This document shows, one piece after another, positions 45,730-57,230 of a stretch of 64,000 nucleotides of DNA. The stretch covers positions 10,924,501-10,988,500 of the forward strand of contig NC_091669.1 in assembly GCF_042453785.1 (NCBI RefSeq). Reading direction: 5' to 3'. The translations under genes were made by a program, and so were the position numbers. Position 1 is the stretch's first letter, and the number at the start of each line of letters is the position of its first letter. A model generated the notes under the pieces. The model saw only the letters and a program-made list of their open reading frames with translations, did no database searches and had not been told where the DNA came from. This DNA is from Malus domestica (lineage: Eukaryota; Streptophyta; Magnoliopsida; Rosales; Rosaceae).

Positions 45730-46140
45730 AATGATTGTGCCAAAATATATAAAATTAACTTTTTTGTACCGAAATATTTGTATCTACATGATTGTACCGA
45801 AATATATTATAATGAACCTAAATATACGTACCGAAATGTATTATATTGAATTAATGTACCTAAATGTCAATACCGAAGTGTATGTACCTAAATGTCAATA
45901 CCGAAATGTATGTACCTAAATGTCAATACCGAAAATGTATGTACCTAAATATCAATACCAAAATGTATGTACCTAAATGTATTTACCGAAATATAATAAT
46001 TGAATTAATGTACCTAAAAGTCGATACTCAAATGTGTGTACCAAAGTGTACGTAACGATATACATTATATTGACCGAAATGCATTATATTGAATGAATGT
46101 AACTACATGTTTGTACCAATGGATATACCAAAGTATTCAA
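45730..46140. repeat. Degenerate tandem array, 28-bp unit
   Basis: Unit ATGTATGTACCTAAATGTCAATACCGAA repeats with little change from 45850 to 45980 and as degenerate GTACC(T/G)AAAT blocks on both sides. Apparent open frames rich in Tyr, Asn and Lys are by-products of the repeat. Confidence 0.85.
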
Positions 46141-46343
46141 ATGTATTAATGTACCTAAATAAAGAACATACAAAATTGTTATCGGAATATATATTATAAA
46201 AAAATTAGTTGCCTAAATGTAGACATTACAATATATTATGATGAATGAAATAAAAATTAAATTTAAATGTAATTAATACATTAAAATAAAAATAAAAGGA
46301 TAAAATAAAACATCAAAATACAACTAATAAATGATATGATTAA

Positions 46344-46721
46344 GGCCCCGTTTGGGATTGAGGTGATTTTAAAAAAAGCCACTGTGAAAAAAAGCTGTGG
46401 GTCATTTTTGTGTTTGGTAAACTGAAAAAAAAGAGGCTTATTTTGGAAGCTGCTGTGAGAATAAGCTGAAAATCAAAGGAAAAGCTGAAGCTGCTATTTG
46501 CTGCTTTGAAAAAAAGCCAGTTTTTTCAAAGCACACGGAGCTACAGTGCTCCTTTAATGAAAAGACACACTATCATCCTGTTTTTTTTTTCCAAAAGCAC
46601 TTTCACAAAAAAATTTACCAAACACTCTACCGGCTTTATTTCACAGCCGCTTATTCTCACAGCACAGCCGCTTATTCTCACAGCAGCTTTTTTTCAAAGC
46701 ACAGCAATACCAAACCAGCCC
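46344..46721. mobile_element. Harbinger-like MITE, 378 bp
   Basis: Left end GGCCCCGTTTGGGATT is the imperfect inverse of the right end ATACCAAACCAGCCC. TAA flanks both sides (46341-46343, 46722-46724). Inside, GCTGCTGTGAGAATAAGC and its inverse GCTTATTCTCACAGCAGC occur in both arms. Confidence 0.82.
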
Positions 46722-47306
46722 TAAATGTGCTAGAGACTAAAATTGGATTTTAATCTTACATATGGTTATAATCTAAAACTCATCTTTTTTAGGGATTAAA
46801 ATGAAGTTTTCTATAATTAAGGGGTTAAAAATGTTCAAATTAGTTTACGAGTTAGAATGTATTATACATACAGAGTTTATAAAGGAATTGTTTGTTTGTC
46901 AAATGGAAGAATTAAAAAAGTCTAAAATAGTTTGTGGAGGCTAATTTAAGTTAGAAGCCAATGGAAACGAAATTTCATTTTCAATCCTCAATTTTTAATT
47001 CCATTTCGCTTGATAAAAGAAAACTGAATTTTTTTTTTTTTTTTTTTTTTTATACCAGCGGCATTGGGGAGGGGAATTCGAAGTTAAGACCTCGGATGCA
47101 AATATAAGCTAATACCAAATAAGAAGGGACCTTTGCCCACTCTTTTAAACACGGGGCTTGTCCACCGTAATCTTGGGTGTAGCTTGGCAAAGCCAACAAA
47201 ATTTGTGAATGCTTAGAAAGAACATCAAGTTTGGCTCCTCATTTCAACAGTTTTGTCATATTTTCTACCTTAAGAGTGAGATCATGTAATCTGATACTTT
47301 GGTAAG
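46722..47306. other. Intergenic with a T23 run
   Basis: No gene. A T run at about 47030-47052 could be the poly(A) tail of a reverse-strand retroposon, but no element body is recognised next to it. The stretch GGAATTCGAAGTTAAGACCTCGG following it resembles a dispersed-repeat end. Confidence 0.45.
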
Positions 47307-47879
47307 TAAATTATGGGTTAAAGTACAAAAAACTACCTCAATTATTGGTGTCACGACATTTTCATACTTATCTTTTTAAATTGACAATGTCATACCTCAT
47401 CTTACGAATTTGTGTCAATGTCGTACCTCCGTCAATTTTTCTGTTAATTTTTTTGTTAAGTGCTGACGTGGCTAGATACGGGGGCCACTCACTAATCCAA
47501 CTAGATTAAAATATAATATTTTAATAATTAAAAATTAAAAAAAAAATTATTAAATCTCTCTCTCATCTCTCTCTCTCTCCCCCCCATCTCTCTCGCCTCT
47601 CTCTTCTGTGCATCCCCAAAACCCCTTCCCACCCGACCCCCCTGACCCCTTCCCACCCGTCCCCCCCCAACCTTCCTACACCACCCTCTCTCTCTCTCTC
47701 CTCTCTCTAGACACCCACATGCATCCCTCAAACCCTTCCCACGAGTCCATCTTAACCTTCCTCCCCTCACCCTTTCTTCCCCTCGCTCCGTCTTCCCCAA
47801 ACTCAAAACCAGAACCACCCAACCCATATCATACCCTGCTCCAAACTCAAAACTAGAACCACCCAACCTAGATCCCACC

Positions 47880-48235
47880 CCGTTCCTGTCTTCTCTGTCT
47901 TCCCCGAACGGTTTAGACCACACCCAGATCCGACAATCCGTCAACCTGGTGTACATCGTCCCATCGTTCGACACTGCCAACGCATTCACGGCGTCCTTAT
48001 GCGCCTTGACCAACTCGACGCAACGGAGATCTGAGTCCAGCCAAATCTTCAAGCTCAACGCAGCGGAGATCCAAAGGCATTTCTTGTGGCCCGATGCGAC
48101 GTAGAAGAGGTTATGGTTGACGGGGAGGCAAATGATTAAGAGGGAGGGACGGCGGGGCGGGAGAGTGGTGAAGCAGAGGTGGGAGACGAAGAGGTCGAGG
48201 GGCTTTAAAGGGGAGAGTTTTTGGAGGGAGAGGTT
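47880..48235 (-). pseudogene. Captured fragment of a JINGUBANG-like WD40 gene
   Basis: On the minus strand the translation reads SLQKLSP, FVSHLCFTTL and ICLPVNHNLFYVASGH, the N-terminal pattern of plant JINGUBANG-like WD40 proteins, then joins LKIWLDSDLRCVELVKAHKDAVNALAVSNDG and WSKPFGED from a later WD40 repeat. The repeats that should lie between are missing, so the capture has an internal deletion. The first block and second block can be read across in one frame, ending in low-complexity sequence at the foldback arm. No promoter or start of its own is evident. Host gene function (calcium/pollen-related in the named family) cannot apply to this piece. Confidence 0.72.
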
Positions 48236-48553
48236 GCGCAGAGAAGATGGGAGCGGGGGGAAGAAAGGGTGAGGGGGAGGAAAGTTGGGGGGGGACGGAT
48301 GGGAAAGGTAGGAAGGTTTTGAGGATACAGATGGGTGTCCAGAGAGAAAGGGTAATGGAGGAAGGTTGGGGGGATGAGTGGGAAGGGGTTTTGGGGATGC
48401 AGAGAAGAGAGAGAGGCGAGAGAGATGGGGGAGAGAGAGGAGAGAGATTTAATTAAAAAAAATTAATTTTTTAATTTTTAATTATTAAAATATTATATTT
48501 TAATCCAGTTGGATTAGTGAGTGGCCCCCGTATCTAGCCACGTAGGCACTTAA

Positions 48554-49139
48554 TGATAGAATGGAGATATTGGTGTATAAGATGTTGCCACTTGTAATTA
48601 GATTAGAGAAGAAGTTAGTTAAGGAAGTTAGTTGTGTAAGTGTAAGACTATAAATACCTCAACACTGTATTACTTGGGAGTTAAAGAAAATATATCAGAG
48701 ATATTCATCTTCTCTCTAAGTTCTTTCTTTCTCTCTCTCTCTCTAAGTCTGTTACATTCTTATTCTTCCTTACTGTATAAGATTGATCATAGTTAACATG
48801 GTATCAGAGCCAGGTTGTCCTCGTGTGAAGCCAAACGGCCACACGCGCTCCACGTCACCCAGTTGTTGTCCACGTGTAGGCTTGAAAATCCGCCACACGT
48901 GCGGGGGCGTGTTGAGAGTTGTCCCACATTGGTGAGGGACAAGGTTTGCTATGTGCTTATATGGTCTTGGGCTACTCCTCATATTGCCAACTATAAATAC
49001 CTCAACACTGTATTACTTGGGAGTTAAAGAAAATATATCAGAGATATTCATCTTCTCTCTAAGTTCTTTCTCTCTCTCTCTCTCTAAGTCTGTTACATTC
49101 TTATTCTTCCTTACTGTATAAGATTGATCGTAGTTAACA
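48554..49139 (+). mobile_element. TRIM retrotransposon with unlike LTR starts
   Basis: 5' LTR 48554-48798 and 3' LTR 48910-49139 share the last about 150 bases (from CTATAAATACC to GTTAACA) almost exactly, but their first 80-95 bases are unrelated. TGGTATCAGAGCC after the 5' LTR is the primer-binding site. A perfect 5-bp target duplication CTTAA lies at 48549-48553 and 49140-49144. Internal part 111 bases, no coding capacity. It sits in the right arm of the foldback element. Confidence 0.9.
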
Positions 49140-49328
49140 CTTAACAGAAAGATTAATAGAAAAACATACAGAGGTATGACATTGACACAAATTCGTAAGA
49201 TGAAGTATGACATTGTCATTTTAAAAAGATGAGGTATGAAAGTGTCGTGACACCAATAATTGAGGTAGTTTTTTGTACTTTACCCTAAATTATGTGATTT
49301 AGAGAGCTCGAGCTATCTTTTTTCTTGG

Positions 49329-50558
49329 TTAAATAACATTTTACACCCTCAAGTACGAGATCAATTACAATTTCATACAACATCTTTAAAACATTTTAAT
49401 TTCATACATTTAGTTATTTTTTCTTTTCAGTTCATACATCCGTTAAAAAATCTGTTAAGTTAACCGTTAAGTGATGACATGGCAAATGTAGGATCCACAT
49501 TTGTAATGTAATGGCTGTCCATTTGCACTATGTGAATAAAAAATAATAATAAATGATTATTTAATAAAAATAATCTATATTATAATTAAAAGCTAAAAAA
49601 ATTTGAAAATGGAATGCTTAGCCCGATAACCCCATCTCTTCCTCCTACCAATGATGTAGCCGTCAATCACCCTCTTCCTCCTCTCCCTCTACCTCACCTC
49701 CCGCCACCACTCCCGGGCCTAGAAGGCCCAACCCAAGCCCGCCGCTGCCGTCCAGCTGGTTCCGCCAAACCACATCCACCACTGCGAGGTTCGATTTCTC
49801 CCCGAGTTCTTCGATTCTTGCTCGAACTCGACGGTTTTCGAGTGGAGCGGGTCGCCATGGCCTGCAGTAATTTCGCCCATTACACCCCTGTGCGATTCTG
49901 AAGCCGACGATATGAATCTTGGTGAGATGGCGGCATCGTCATCTTTAAATCTCACGAAGAAGAATGATATTTGCATCTGGGTTTTGCTGACGAGTTTTCA
50001 AGGAGGGTGAGAGTGAGAAATTGGGTGTGTGAGATTTGTTAAGAAATGGAAATTTCATGGTGCTAAATGCTAGAGGGATTGTGAGGTTTCAACCTGGGAG
50101 GGATTTGAAGGTGTTTCCATGGAAGATGGAGATGCAGAGAGAGGGGTAGCTGGAGAAAGAAGAAGGGAAGGTTACGTTTTTAATTTTTAATTTTTTTTTA
50201 TATTTAATTATCAAAAATTTTAACGAAAAGCTTCATTACTGTTTATTTTAACGAAAAATCACACATTTATACTAAAAAGCTAATTCTAATATTATTCATT
50301 TTACACTTTATTTTATCATTATCGTTAAAATTCAAAGTTTTTTAAGTATTTCCATTAGTTTTCTTTTAATTATTTTGGTTCACGGCATCAACAAAATATA
50401 TTAGTTTTATATTTGCTACGTCTTCAATTAACGGTTTGATTAACGAATTTATGAAATTGCAATAAAATGATAAATAATGCATGAAATTAAAATGTTTTAA
50501 AAATATTATATGAAATTACAATAGCACCAAACCTGAGGGAGGGGTAAAATATAATTTA
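49329..50558. mobile_element. Second foldback element with GC-rich captured-like core
   Basis: Left arm ATTACAATTTCATACAACATC with AAAACATTTTAATTTCATACA and TTTTACACCCTC is matched in inverse near 50390-50555 (GTAATTTCATAT, AAAACATTTTAATTTCATGC, TTTTACCCCTCC). The arms are about 170 bases. The core 49620-50160 is GC-rich with open frames on both strands, unlike the AT-rich arms, and resembles a captured piece of plant coding or leader sequence that I cannot identify. No target duplication resolved. Confidence 0.7.
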
Positions 50559-51046
50559 TCATTTTTTATTTGTTCTAATTTTTTAGAAGCAGGAAAGTAA
50601 TCACATTATCAAACAAATATTTGATTGATCCCTCCGATCCTTTTCACATACTCTGATGATTTTTCTTCAGTTTGACTGATATTTTTACGATTTGACTTTT
50701 GACTATATTTATTTGAGAAAAATCAACATTACTCATATTCTAATGCCGCCCTAATCTTCTCTTGTGTTATAGTGAACTCTTCAAAGTCAGACTTGAAATG
50801 GATTGGCAACAAAGAAAGAGCTGGTCTGGAATTCTAGAATGCTGGAGAATTTTATTAACTGCTTGGAATATTCCTTCAATCGTGGAAGGTGCAGAGAAAT
50901 CAGCAGGAAAGTGCTGAGGACCGAAGCACTTTTACTTTTATTTTGAACAAGGTTGAGAGTTGAGGATCATTTTCTGTGCAACCTAACTCAGAGCTTGCAA
51001 CTAGAAACCGCCAATATAGGTAAACAGAATACGAAAAATAACCAGA
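50559..51046. promoter_or_regulatory. Upstream region of WAKL gene 51047
   Basis: Non-coding, AT-rich. The promoter and leader of the next gene must lie here. Unlike the other two intact WAKL genes, it has no copy of the TGACGTGG foldback MITE. Confidence 0.4.
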
Positions 51047-52336
51047 ATGGTTGTCAAGTTGCTTAGTCATGTTATTCTGTTTACGCTTTTGCTGCGGTTA
51101 CTAGCAGTAGCATCATCACAGAAACCGCCCATAGCAAAGCCTAACTGTCAGTCTCATTGTGGAGACATTGAAATCCCGTATCCCTTTGGAATTGGGGCAG
51201 GTTGTTACATTGACGACGACTGGTTCCAAATAATCTGTGACAACTCTACTGGCAATCCCACTCCTTTCTTGAACCGTACTAATCTGGAGGTCCTCGAAAT
51301 TTCTGCTGAAGGAGGTACGCTAAAGGTCACAAACCCGATCACCTTCTCAAATTGCAGCAACAAGCCAATCAACCGCCAGACGGCCAACTTGGAGGGAAGC
51401 CCTTTTGCGTATTCCACCAAGAACGTGTTCACTGCAGTTGGTTGTGGTTTTATGGCCACGATCACCTCAAACTCAAATGGCTACTCCATTTCAAGTGGAT
51501 GCAAGTCCGAGTGTGACATTTCCATAAATAAGAGTAACGGTACCAGGCATAATGTATGCAACGGTGTGGACTGCTGCCAGACAGCCATCCCTTCATTTCT
51601 CTCTGCCTTCAATACTAGTTTCCAGCGTGATGACGATAAAACACGAAGTTCATGCAATTACGCATTCTTGGTAGACCGCAAATGGTTTCAGGGGTATGCC
51701 AACAATTTAACAAACATTTCTGCCATCAGCGACAGGGACAATATTCCTGTGGTGCTTGAATGGAACATGTTTCACTCCACAACTGAAGTGTTTGGGACCT
51801 TTTTGGAAGTAAATGCAACGGTATGGAGGGATGATCCAATCCGGCCTTCATGTGATAGCTACAATGACAACTCTTCCGTGTATGGATCCTCAAGGCTTGA
51901 ATGTACCTGCGGAGGGGGTTCGGAAGGAAATCCCTATCTTCTCGACGGATGTCAAGGTAAAACTCGAATACCATTTTCAATGTTTAAAGTTCTTTTCTTT
52001 GTGTTTGGAATGAGTTAGTAGGTGATTGATCATCACTTTAATTTTTTCAACACATTAATCCAGACATCAATGAATGTGAGGTTGGCAAGCATTCGTGTTC
52101 CGAACCCCTAGTATGTGTGAATCATCGTTCGGGTTACGGATGCTATTATCCTCCGAAGAGCAAATCTCCAGTCAAAGCCATCATTATAGGTATGTCCCTG
52201 CACTATACAGTATAATTTTCTGATTTAATAATGCATAATCTAGAATTAACAAAATGATTTGGAATTTTGAAGAGCAAAATAAGCAACCATATATATAACA
52301 AATCTCAGCAAAAGAAAAAAAAGGAAATGATCTTTG

Positions 52337-52369
<33 letters not shown>

Positions 52370-53593
52370 TCCTTTCTTATCTTCTTTAGTTATTCAGGTA
52401 TCGGCAGTGGTCTTGGATTCTTGTTACTGCTCCTTGGTGCCTGGTGGTTGCATAAACTCATAAAGAAAACAAAAGCCATTAAACGCAAGAAGAAGTTCTT
52501 TAAACAAAATGGTGGTATACTATTGGAGCAACAACTGGCGGCTGGTGAAGTAAATGTTGAGAAAATTAAGTTGTTCAATTCACAGGAGTTAGAGATGGCC
52601 ACAGACCATTTTAACATCGATAGAATTCTTGGCCAGGGAGGCCAAGGTACTGTTTACAAAGGAATGTTGACGGATGGAAGAATCGTTGCTGTAAAGAAGT
52701 CTAAATTAGTTGATGGAGGCGAAATTGCGCAGTTCATTAACGAAATTGTCATTCTTTCGCAAATTAACCATAGGAATGTGGTTAAACTGTTGGGTTGCTG
52801 TTTAGAGACAGAAGTACCTCTCTTGGTTTATGAATTCATACCGAAAGGGACTATCTACCAATATCTCCACAAAGAAAATGAGGAGTTTTTATTTACGTGG
52901 GAAATGCGCTTAAGGATTGCTGCTGAAGTTGCAGGAGCTCTTTCATACTTACATTCAGCAGCAGGTTTTCCAATTTACCACAGGGACATCAAGTCTACAA
53001 ACATACTCTTAGATGATAAATACAGAGCAAAAGTTGCAGATTTCGGGACTTCAAGATCGGTTTCCATTGACCAAACCCACCTCACCACAATAGTACATGG
53101 CACCTTCGGGTACTTGGACCCAGAGTACTTCCAATCAAGTCAGTTTACGGATAAGAGTGATGTGTATAGCTTTGGAGTTGTCCTTCTTGAGCTGTTGACT
53201 GGAGAAAAATCCGTTTCTCTAACAAGGTCACCAGAAATCAGAGGCCTAGTTACATATTTTAATTTTTCAATGGAAGAGAATCGTCTGTTTGATATTATTG
53301 ATGCTCGAGTTAAGGAGGAGGGTGTAAAAGAAGACATATTGTCAGTTGCTAACCTCGCAAACAGATGCTTGGATATGAGTGGAAAGAGACGGCCTACGAT
53401 GAAAGAAGTGGCAATGGAGTTGGAGAGGATTCAAAAATCAGTCAACGCTTCTAATAATCTGCAACAAAATTCCGATGAGGTCGAATATGTTAGAAATGAA
53501 GTAACTGGTCCTTGGGATGTTACATCGACAGGGTCGTGTTTGGCTGGAGGTACTACTCCGTCAAAAGATTCACTACCACTACTATCTTACTGA
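51047..53593 (+). CDS. Wall-associated receptor kinase-like protein (WAKL)
   Basis: Third intact cluster member. Exons 51047-51956, 52064-52189 and 52398-53593, GT-AG, phase 1 junctions; 743 aa. Signal peptide about 1-24, WAK galacturonan-binding domain ([36 protein letters not shown]), EGF-like exon 2 ([15 protein letters not shown]), membrane span about 349-362 ([12 protein letters not shown]), kinase with glycine loop GQGGQG 424-429, Lys 445, HRD 540-542, DFG 560-562, C-terminal tail ending LPLLSY. Ectodomain is closest to the kinase-less gene at 43808, which suggests those two are sister copies. A CA microsatellite lies in intron 2, 30 bases before exon 3. Confidence 0.93.
52339..52368. 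repeat. CA microsatellite in WAKL intron 2
   Basis: Fifteen CA units just upstream of the exon 3 acceptor at 52397. Length changes here could affect the polypyrimidine tract. Confidence 0.95.
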
Positions 53594-54489
53594 TCACGAC
53601 CAGCAATTGGTGGAAACTGGAGATTTCCCTGATCTTGTTTTCGAAGCAAGAATTTGTCTTGTATTTTTTTTTTTCTGGTTTTAATCAACTTGTTTAGTGG
53701 TGTCTGTATGCTCCGATTGTTCTTGATGTTTTATGTGCTAATAATTTTGATGTGTCCGACAGTTTTAGGTTTTCTGCCCAAACTGTTACTAGCAATCTGA
53801 AAAGTCATCTTGCATCTTTCGCGTATTTTCTGGTGTTTTTTTCTAGAGCAAGAGTGCAGAATGATGTTTTGGACTAGGAATAACGGCTCCCTGTTTAAAT
53901 AATCTAAATCCCAGTATGCTATTGTGTTGTCCACTTTTATGTGGTTTAGTTTTCTGTTTAAATTTCCACCACCAGTAATCAAAAGAAGGGTGACATTTGG
54001 CAGCCTATTTACTTTGGCTGTCAAATGTCAAAGGGCAGTTGGCTGAGAACTTTCACAGTCAAGCTTCAAAATTGGTCTGCTCCGAAATGTTTGAATCAAT
54101 TCTAGAAAATAAAGGAAAATTACACAACTTAAAAACTTTTAAAAAATAATAGGAAGATCAAAGTTTGGAAATTAAGGGAAAAAGAAGAAAAGTCTGGTAA
54201 AACTTCCTTAAGACAAATTATCTTATTGCCATGGTTGCTTTTGTGGGATTTAGTTTTTTTTTTGTCCCCCCACCCCCCGGTCTTTGTACTACCATTTTCT
54301 TCTTCATTAGTTTAATAAACGCAAGGGGCCCCTTTTATTTTAAAAAAAAATAATAATGTAACCGGATAATAAATGATACATTGCAGGAAGCATGGCAAAA
54401 CCCTAACCAAATCTTCAATATTTCTTCTTTGAGGATAATTCTGCACAAAATTCTCATATGGGCCAAAAGAAATATTTTCATATAAAGTT
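53594..54489. other. 3' flank of the last WAKL gene, no further gene
   Basis: AT-rich with poly-T and C runs (54262-54280). A 97-codon minus-strand frame has no recognisable domain. This ends the WAKL cluster in this window. Confidence 0.45.
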
Positions 54490-54494
54490 ATCCC

Positions 54495-54620
54495 TATTGT
54501 AGGCCTATTTGATTGAGCGATCTAGGATTAGAGAGAGAGAGGGGTGCGGCAAGCTTTAGGGAGAAGAGAGATTGATTTAATTGTGAGGTGTGTTTGATTT
54601 ACCCCATTATGCCTTTACTT
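54495..54620 (-). repeat. Truncated 3' LTR of the antisense copia
   Basis: Matches the first 126 bases (plus-strand order) of the LTR at 58365, including CGATCTAGGATTAGAGA and GCGGCAAGCTTTAGGG, then breaks after GCCTTTACTT. Confidence 0.88.
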
Positions 54621-55989
54621 CCCCCTAATGATGGGAAGACTATCTCATCAAAGTGACAATCCGTAAAACGTGCGGTAAAGAGATCTCCTGTCAAGGGTTC
54701 TAAGTAGCGAACAATTGATGGCGAATCATAACCGACATAGATTCCCATTTTTTCTCTGAGGACTCATTTTGGTATGTAGCGGCGGCGTTATTGGCACATA
54801 AATGGCGCACCCAAACACCCATAAATGCGAGACGTCATGCTCGTATCTAGTGACCAACTGTAACAGTGAATGTGGTTGGGTAGTGGTGGGCCTCAAGCGA
54901 ACCAACATAGCTGTGTACAATATTGCATAGCCCCAAGCAGATACCTGCAATTTGGTTCTCATAACCAAAGTCCTACCTATCAATTGAATGTGCTTTATGA
55001 AAGCTTCTGCCAGGCCGTTTTGGGTGTGAACATGGGGTACAGGATGTTCCACATTTATCCCTACTGACATGCAATAATCGTCAAAAGTCTGTGACGTAAA
55101 CTCTCCAGCATTATCCGGTCAAATCAACTTGATCGAATAATCAGGGTGGTGAGTCCTTAGCTTAATGATTTGAGCTAGGAGTTTAGCAAACGCGGCATTG
55201 CGTGTGGACAACAAGCAACCATCGTGTCGATGCATCAACCAACACCATAAAGTATCTAAATGGTCCGCAAGTTGGTTGGATTGGCCCACAAATGTCCCCT
55301 TCAATCCTATGAAGAAATTTATGGGGGTCGTGAATGATATTTGTATTGGAGAGTTGAGTATTCAACTTTCCTAAAGAACACGCTTTGCATGGTGGGAGTC
55401 CAACATAGGGATGTAACTTATGCTTGTGTGAAGATTTGAGAATACAACGCATCATGTCACGTCCAGGATGTCCCAAACGATCATGCCAAAGCAACAAAGT
55501 GTCTGGGAACTCAGGCATAGGATCGGCCACACTGTGGGCTTCTATGCCGCGAATGGTTGTGATGTACAACCCACTCGGCAAGCATTCCAACTTCTCGTGA
55601 ATATGCTTCTGGTCATATTCATACGAAGTGATACAAAGAAATTCAGAATCATGATCTTCAGTGGTTTCAAGATGATATTGATTATTTCGAATATCTCTAA
55701 AAAGCAGCAGCGTTCTTCCGGAACGTGGAGAATAGAGTGCCTCCTTAATGGTCAGAATTGTACCATTAGACAACATAATACGTTTATTTCCGTGTCCTTC
55801 AATCAGGTTGGATAAGCCTGAGAGAGTTGTTAAAGGAGCTTTCTTAGGTATGAAGTTAGTAAAATAGTGGTGTTCACGCAAGATGGTGTGCGTGGTTGCA
55901 CTATCTATCAGACAACTAACTTCCCCACTAGACATACCTAGAAATAAATTAATTGAATTGGTCACATGTATAGATATAAGTCCATTCAT
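54621..55989 (-). pseudogene. Copia protease, pre-integrase and integrase remnants
   Basis: Minus strand. A 268-aa frame (55989-55183) holds the protease region (CLIDSATTHTIL, D-S-A in place of the usual D-S-G triad), the GAG-pre-integrase domain (WHDRLGHPGRDMM, PPCKACSLGK) and the start of integrase (GDICGPIQP). After a frame break the integrase continues at 55070-54726 (HTQNGLAEAFIKH). It ends at FPSLG-type sequence, where the deletion into the LTR begins. Confidence 0.85.
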
Positions 55990-56039
55990 TCAATTAAGCA
56001 ATTCGAGAAAATAATATTCATTCAAATAACAATCCATAA

Positions 56040-57230
56040 TTCAAAACAAACCAAAACCAAACAAATTATTCCAAATACTTAGAAAAAGTATTCAAAATTA
56101 AACCATAAACCTAGCAAAATAGGGGGCTAGGGCCGGCCACTCCTAGTGGGTTCGGCCACTAGGGGTAAACACCCTAAATACATGTCTAATTTATTCATCC
56201 ATAGGTGATGACGCCTCCTGGAAATCCGATATCTCCATTGATGTAGTTGCATCTTCTGGATGATCCACATGTGCAAAGTTAGACTCACGACGGGAATGAT
56301 ACTTGGCAATAGCCTCAGAGGAAGCTCAGCATATACGTGACCAATGATCCTTTGATCCACAGTGATAGCATATGTCCAGTTCATTAGAAGCAGCCTGAAC
56401 TGGAGCTTTGCCCTTGTTCTTGAAGTTTGGGACCTTATAGGCGATTGTGGACGCTGCTGGGTCGCAATTCTTCCCTTAGGTGGGGCACTCTATTGACCTT
56501 GGGCTTGCTGCCCATTACCACGGCCACGACGATTCTTTTGTCATTTATGGCTGCTAGAATAGGTCGTATGCATTTCAGGCGCAGCGTTCGAGCCAGTGGG
56601 TCGAGCTTGATGATTCTTCATCAAAACCTGGTTCTGCTTTTCAGCGATAAGTAAAATAGAGATCAAATCCGAAAACTTGGTGAATTTATGTGCCCTATAT
56701 TATTGCTGCAGGATAATATTGGTGGCATGGAAGGTTGAATAGGTCTTCTCTAAGAGATCTGATTCAATTAGTTCCACTTTGCAGAATATCAACAGAGAAT
56801 GGATTCTACAAACTTCAGAGTTGTATTCATTCACAGACTTAAAGTCCTGGAAGCGAAGATGTTGTCAGTCGTGTCTTGCTTCAGGCAAGTATATGTGTTT
56901 CTGGTGATCGAAATGGTCAGCTAGAGTAAGCTAAAGGGTGCGTGGGTCCTCCTCAGTGAGATACTTAGTTTGCAATGCATCATGAATGTGTCTTCGGATG
57001 AAGATCATTGCAGTAGCCTTTTGAGCTTCGTCAATAGGTTTGTCGGCGATAAGTGTCTCGATGGTGGCTCTAATACCCTTTGCAGTGAGATGGAGCTTCA
57101 CGTCTGAAACCCACTTCAGATAGTTTCTTCCACAGACTTCTAGAGCGGAGAAATCAAAATTATTCAAGTTGGACATATCCCTAACACGGAGGGAGAAAAC
57201 GTGATGAGTCATATGGTAAGTCATGGACAT
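56040..57230 (-). pseudogene. Copia gag remnants with zinc knuckle
   Basis: Minus strand. The N-terminal Gag (57230-56931) reads SALEVCGRNYLKWVSDVKLHL, of the UBN2 type. Broken frames follow, and a CCHC knuckle with spacing C-x2-C-x4-H-x4-C is readable at about 56330-56375. Several stops separate the pieces. Confidence 0.8.

Larger units (their letters stand above)
47315..49285. mobile_element. Pack-MULE-like foldback element with captured gene piece
   Basis: Long terminal inverted repeats: GGGTTAAAGTACAAAAAACT at the left is the inverse (one base indel) of AGTTTTTTGTACTTTACCC at the right, and the arms run on for over 200 bases, through TGTCATACCTCATCTTACG and GGCCACTCACTAATCCAACT. Target duplication TAAATTAT at 47307-47314 and 49286-49293. 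Inner CT-rich and GA-rich blocks also pair. The centre carries part of a WD40 gene in antisense. No transposase. A TRIM has landed in the right arm. Long inverted repeats with gene capture fit Mutator-like elements; the 8-base duplication is one short of their usual nine. Confidence 0.85.
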
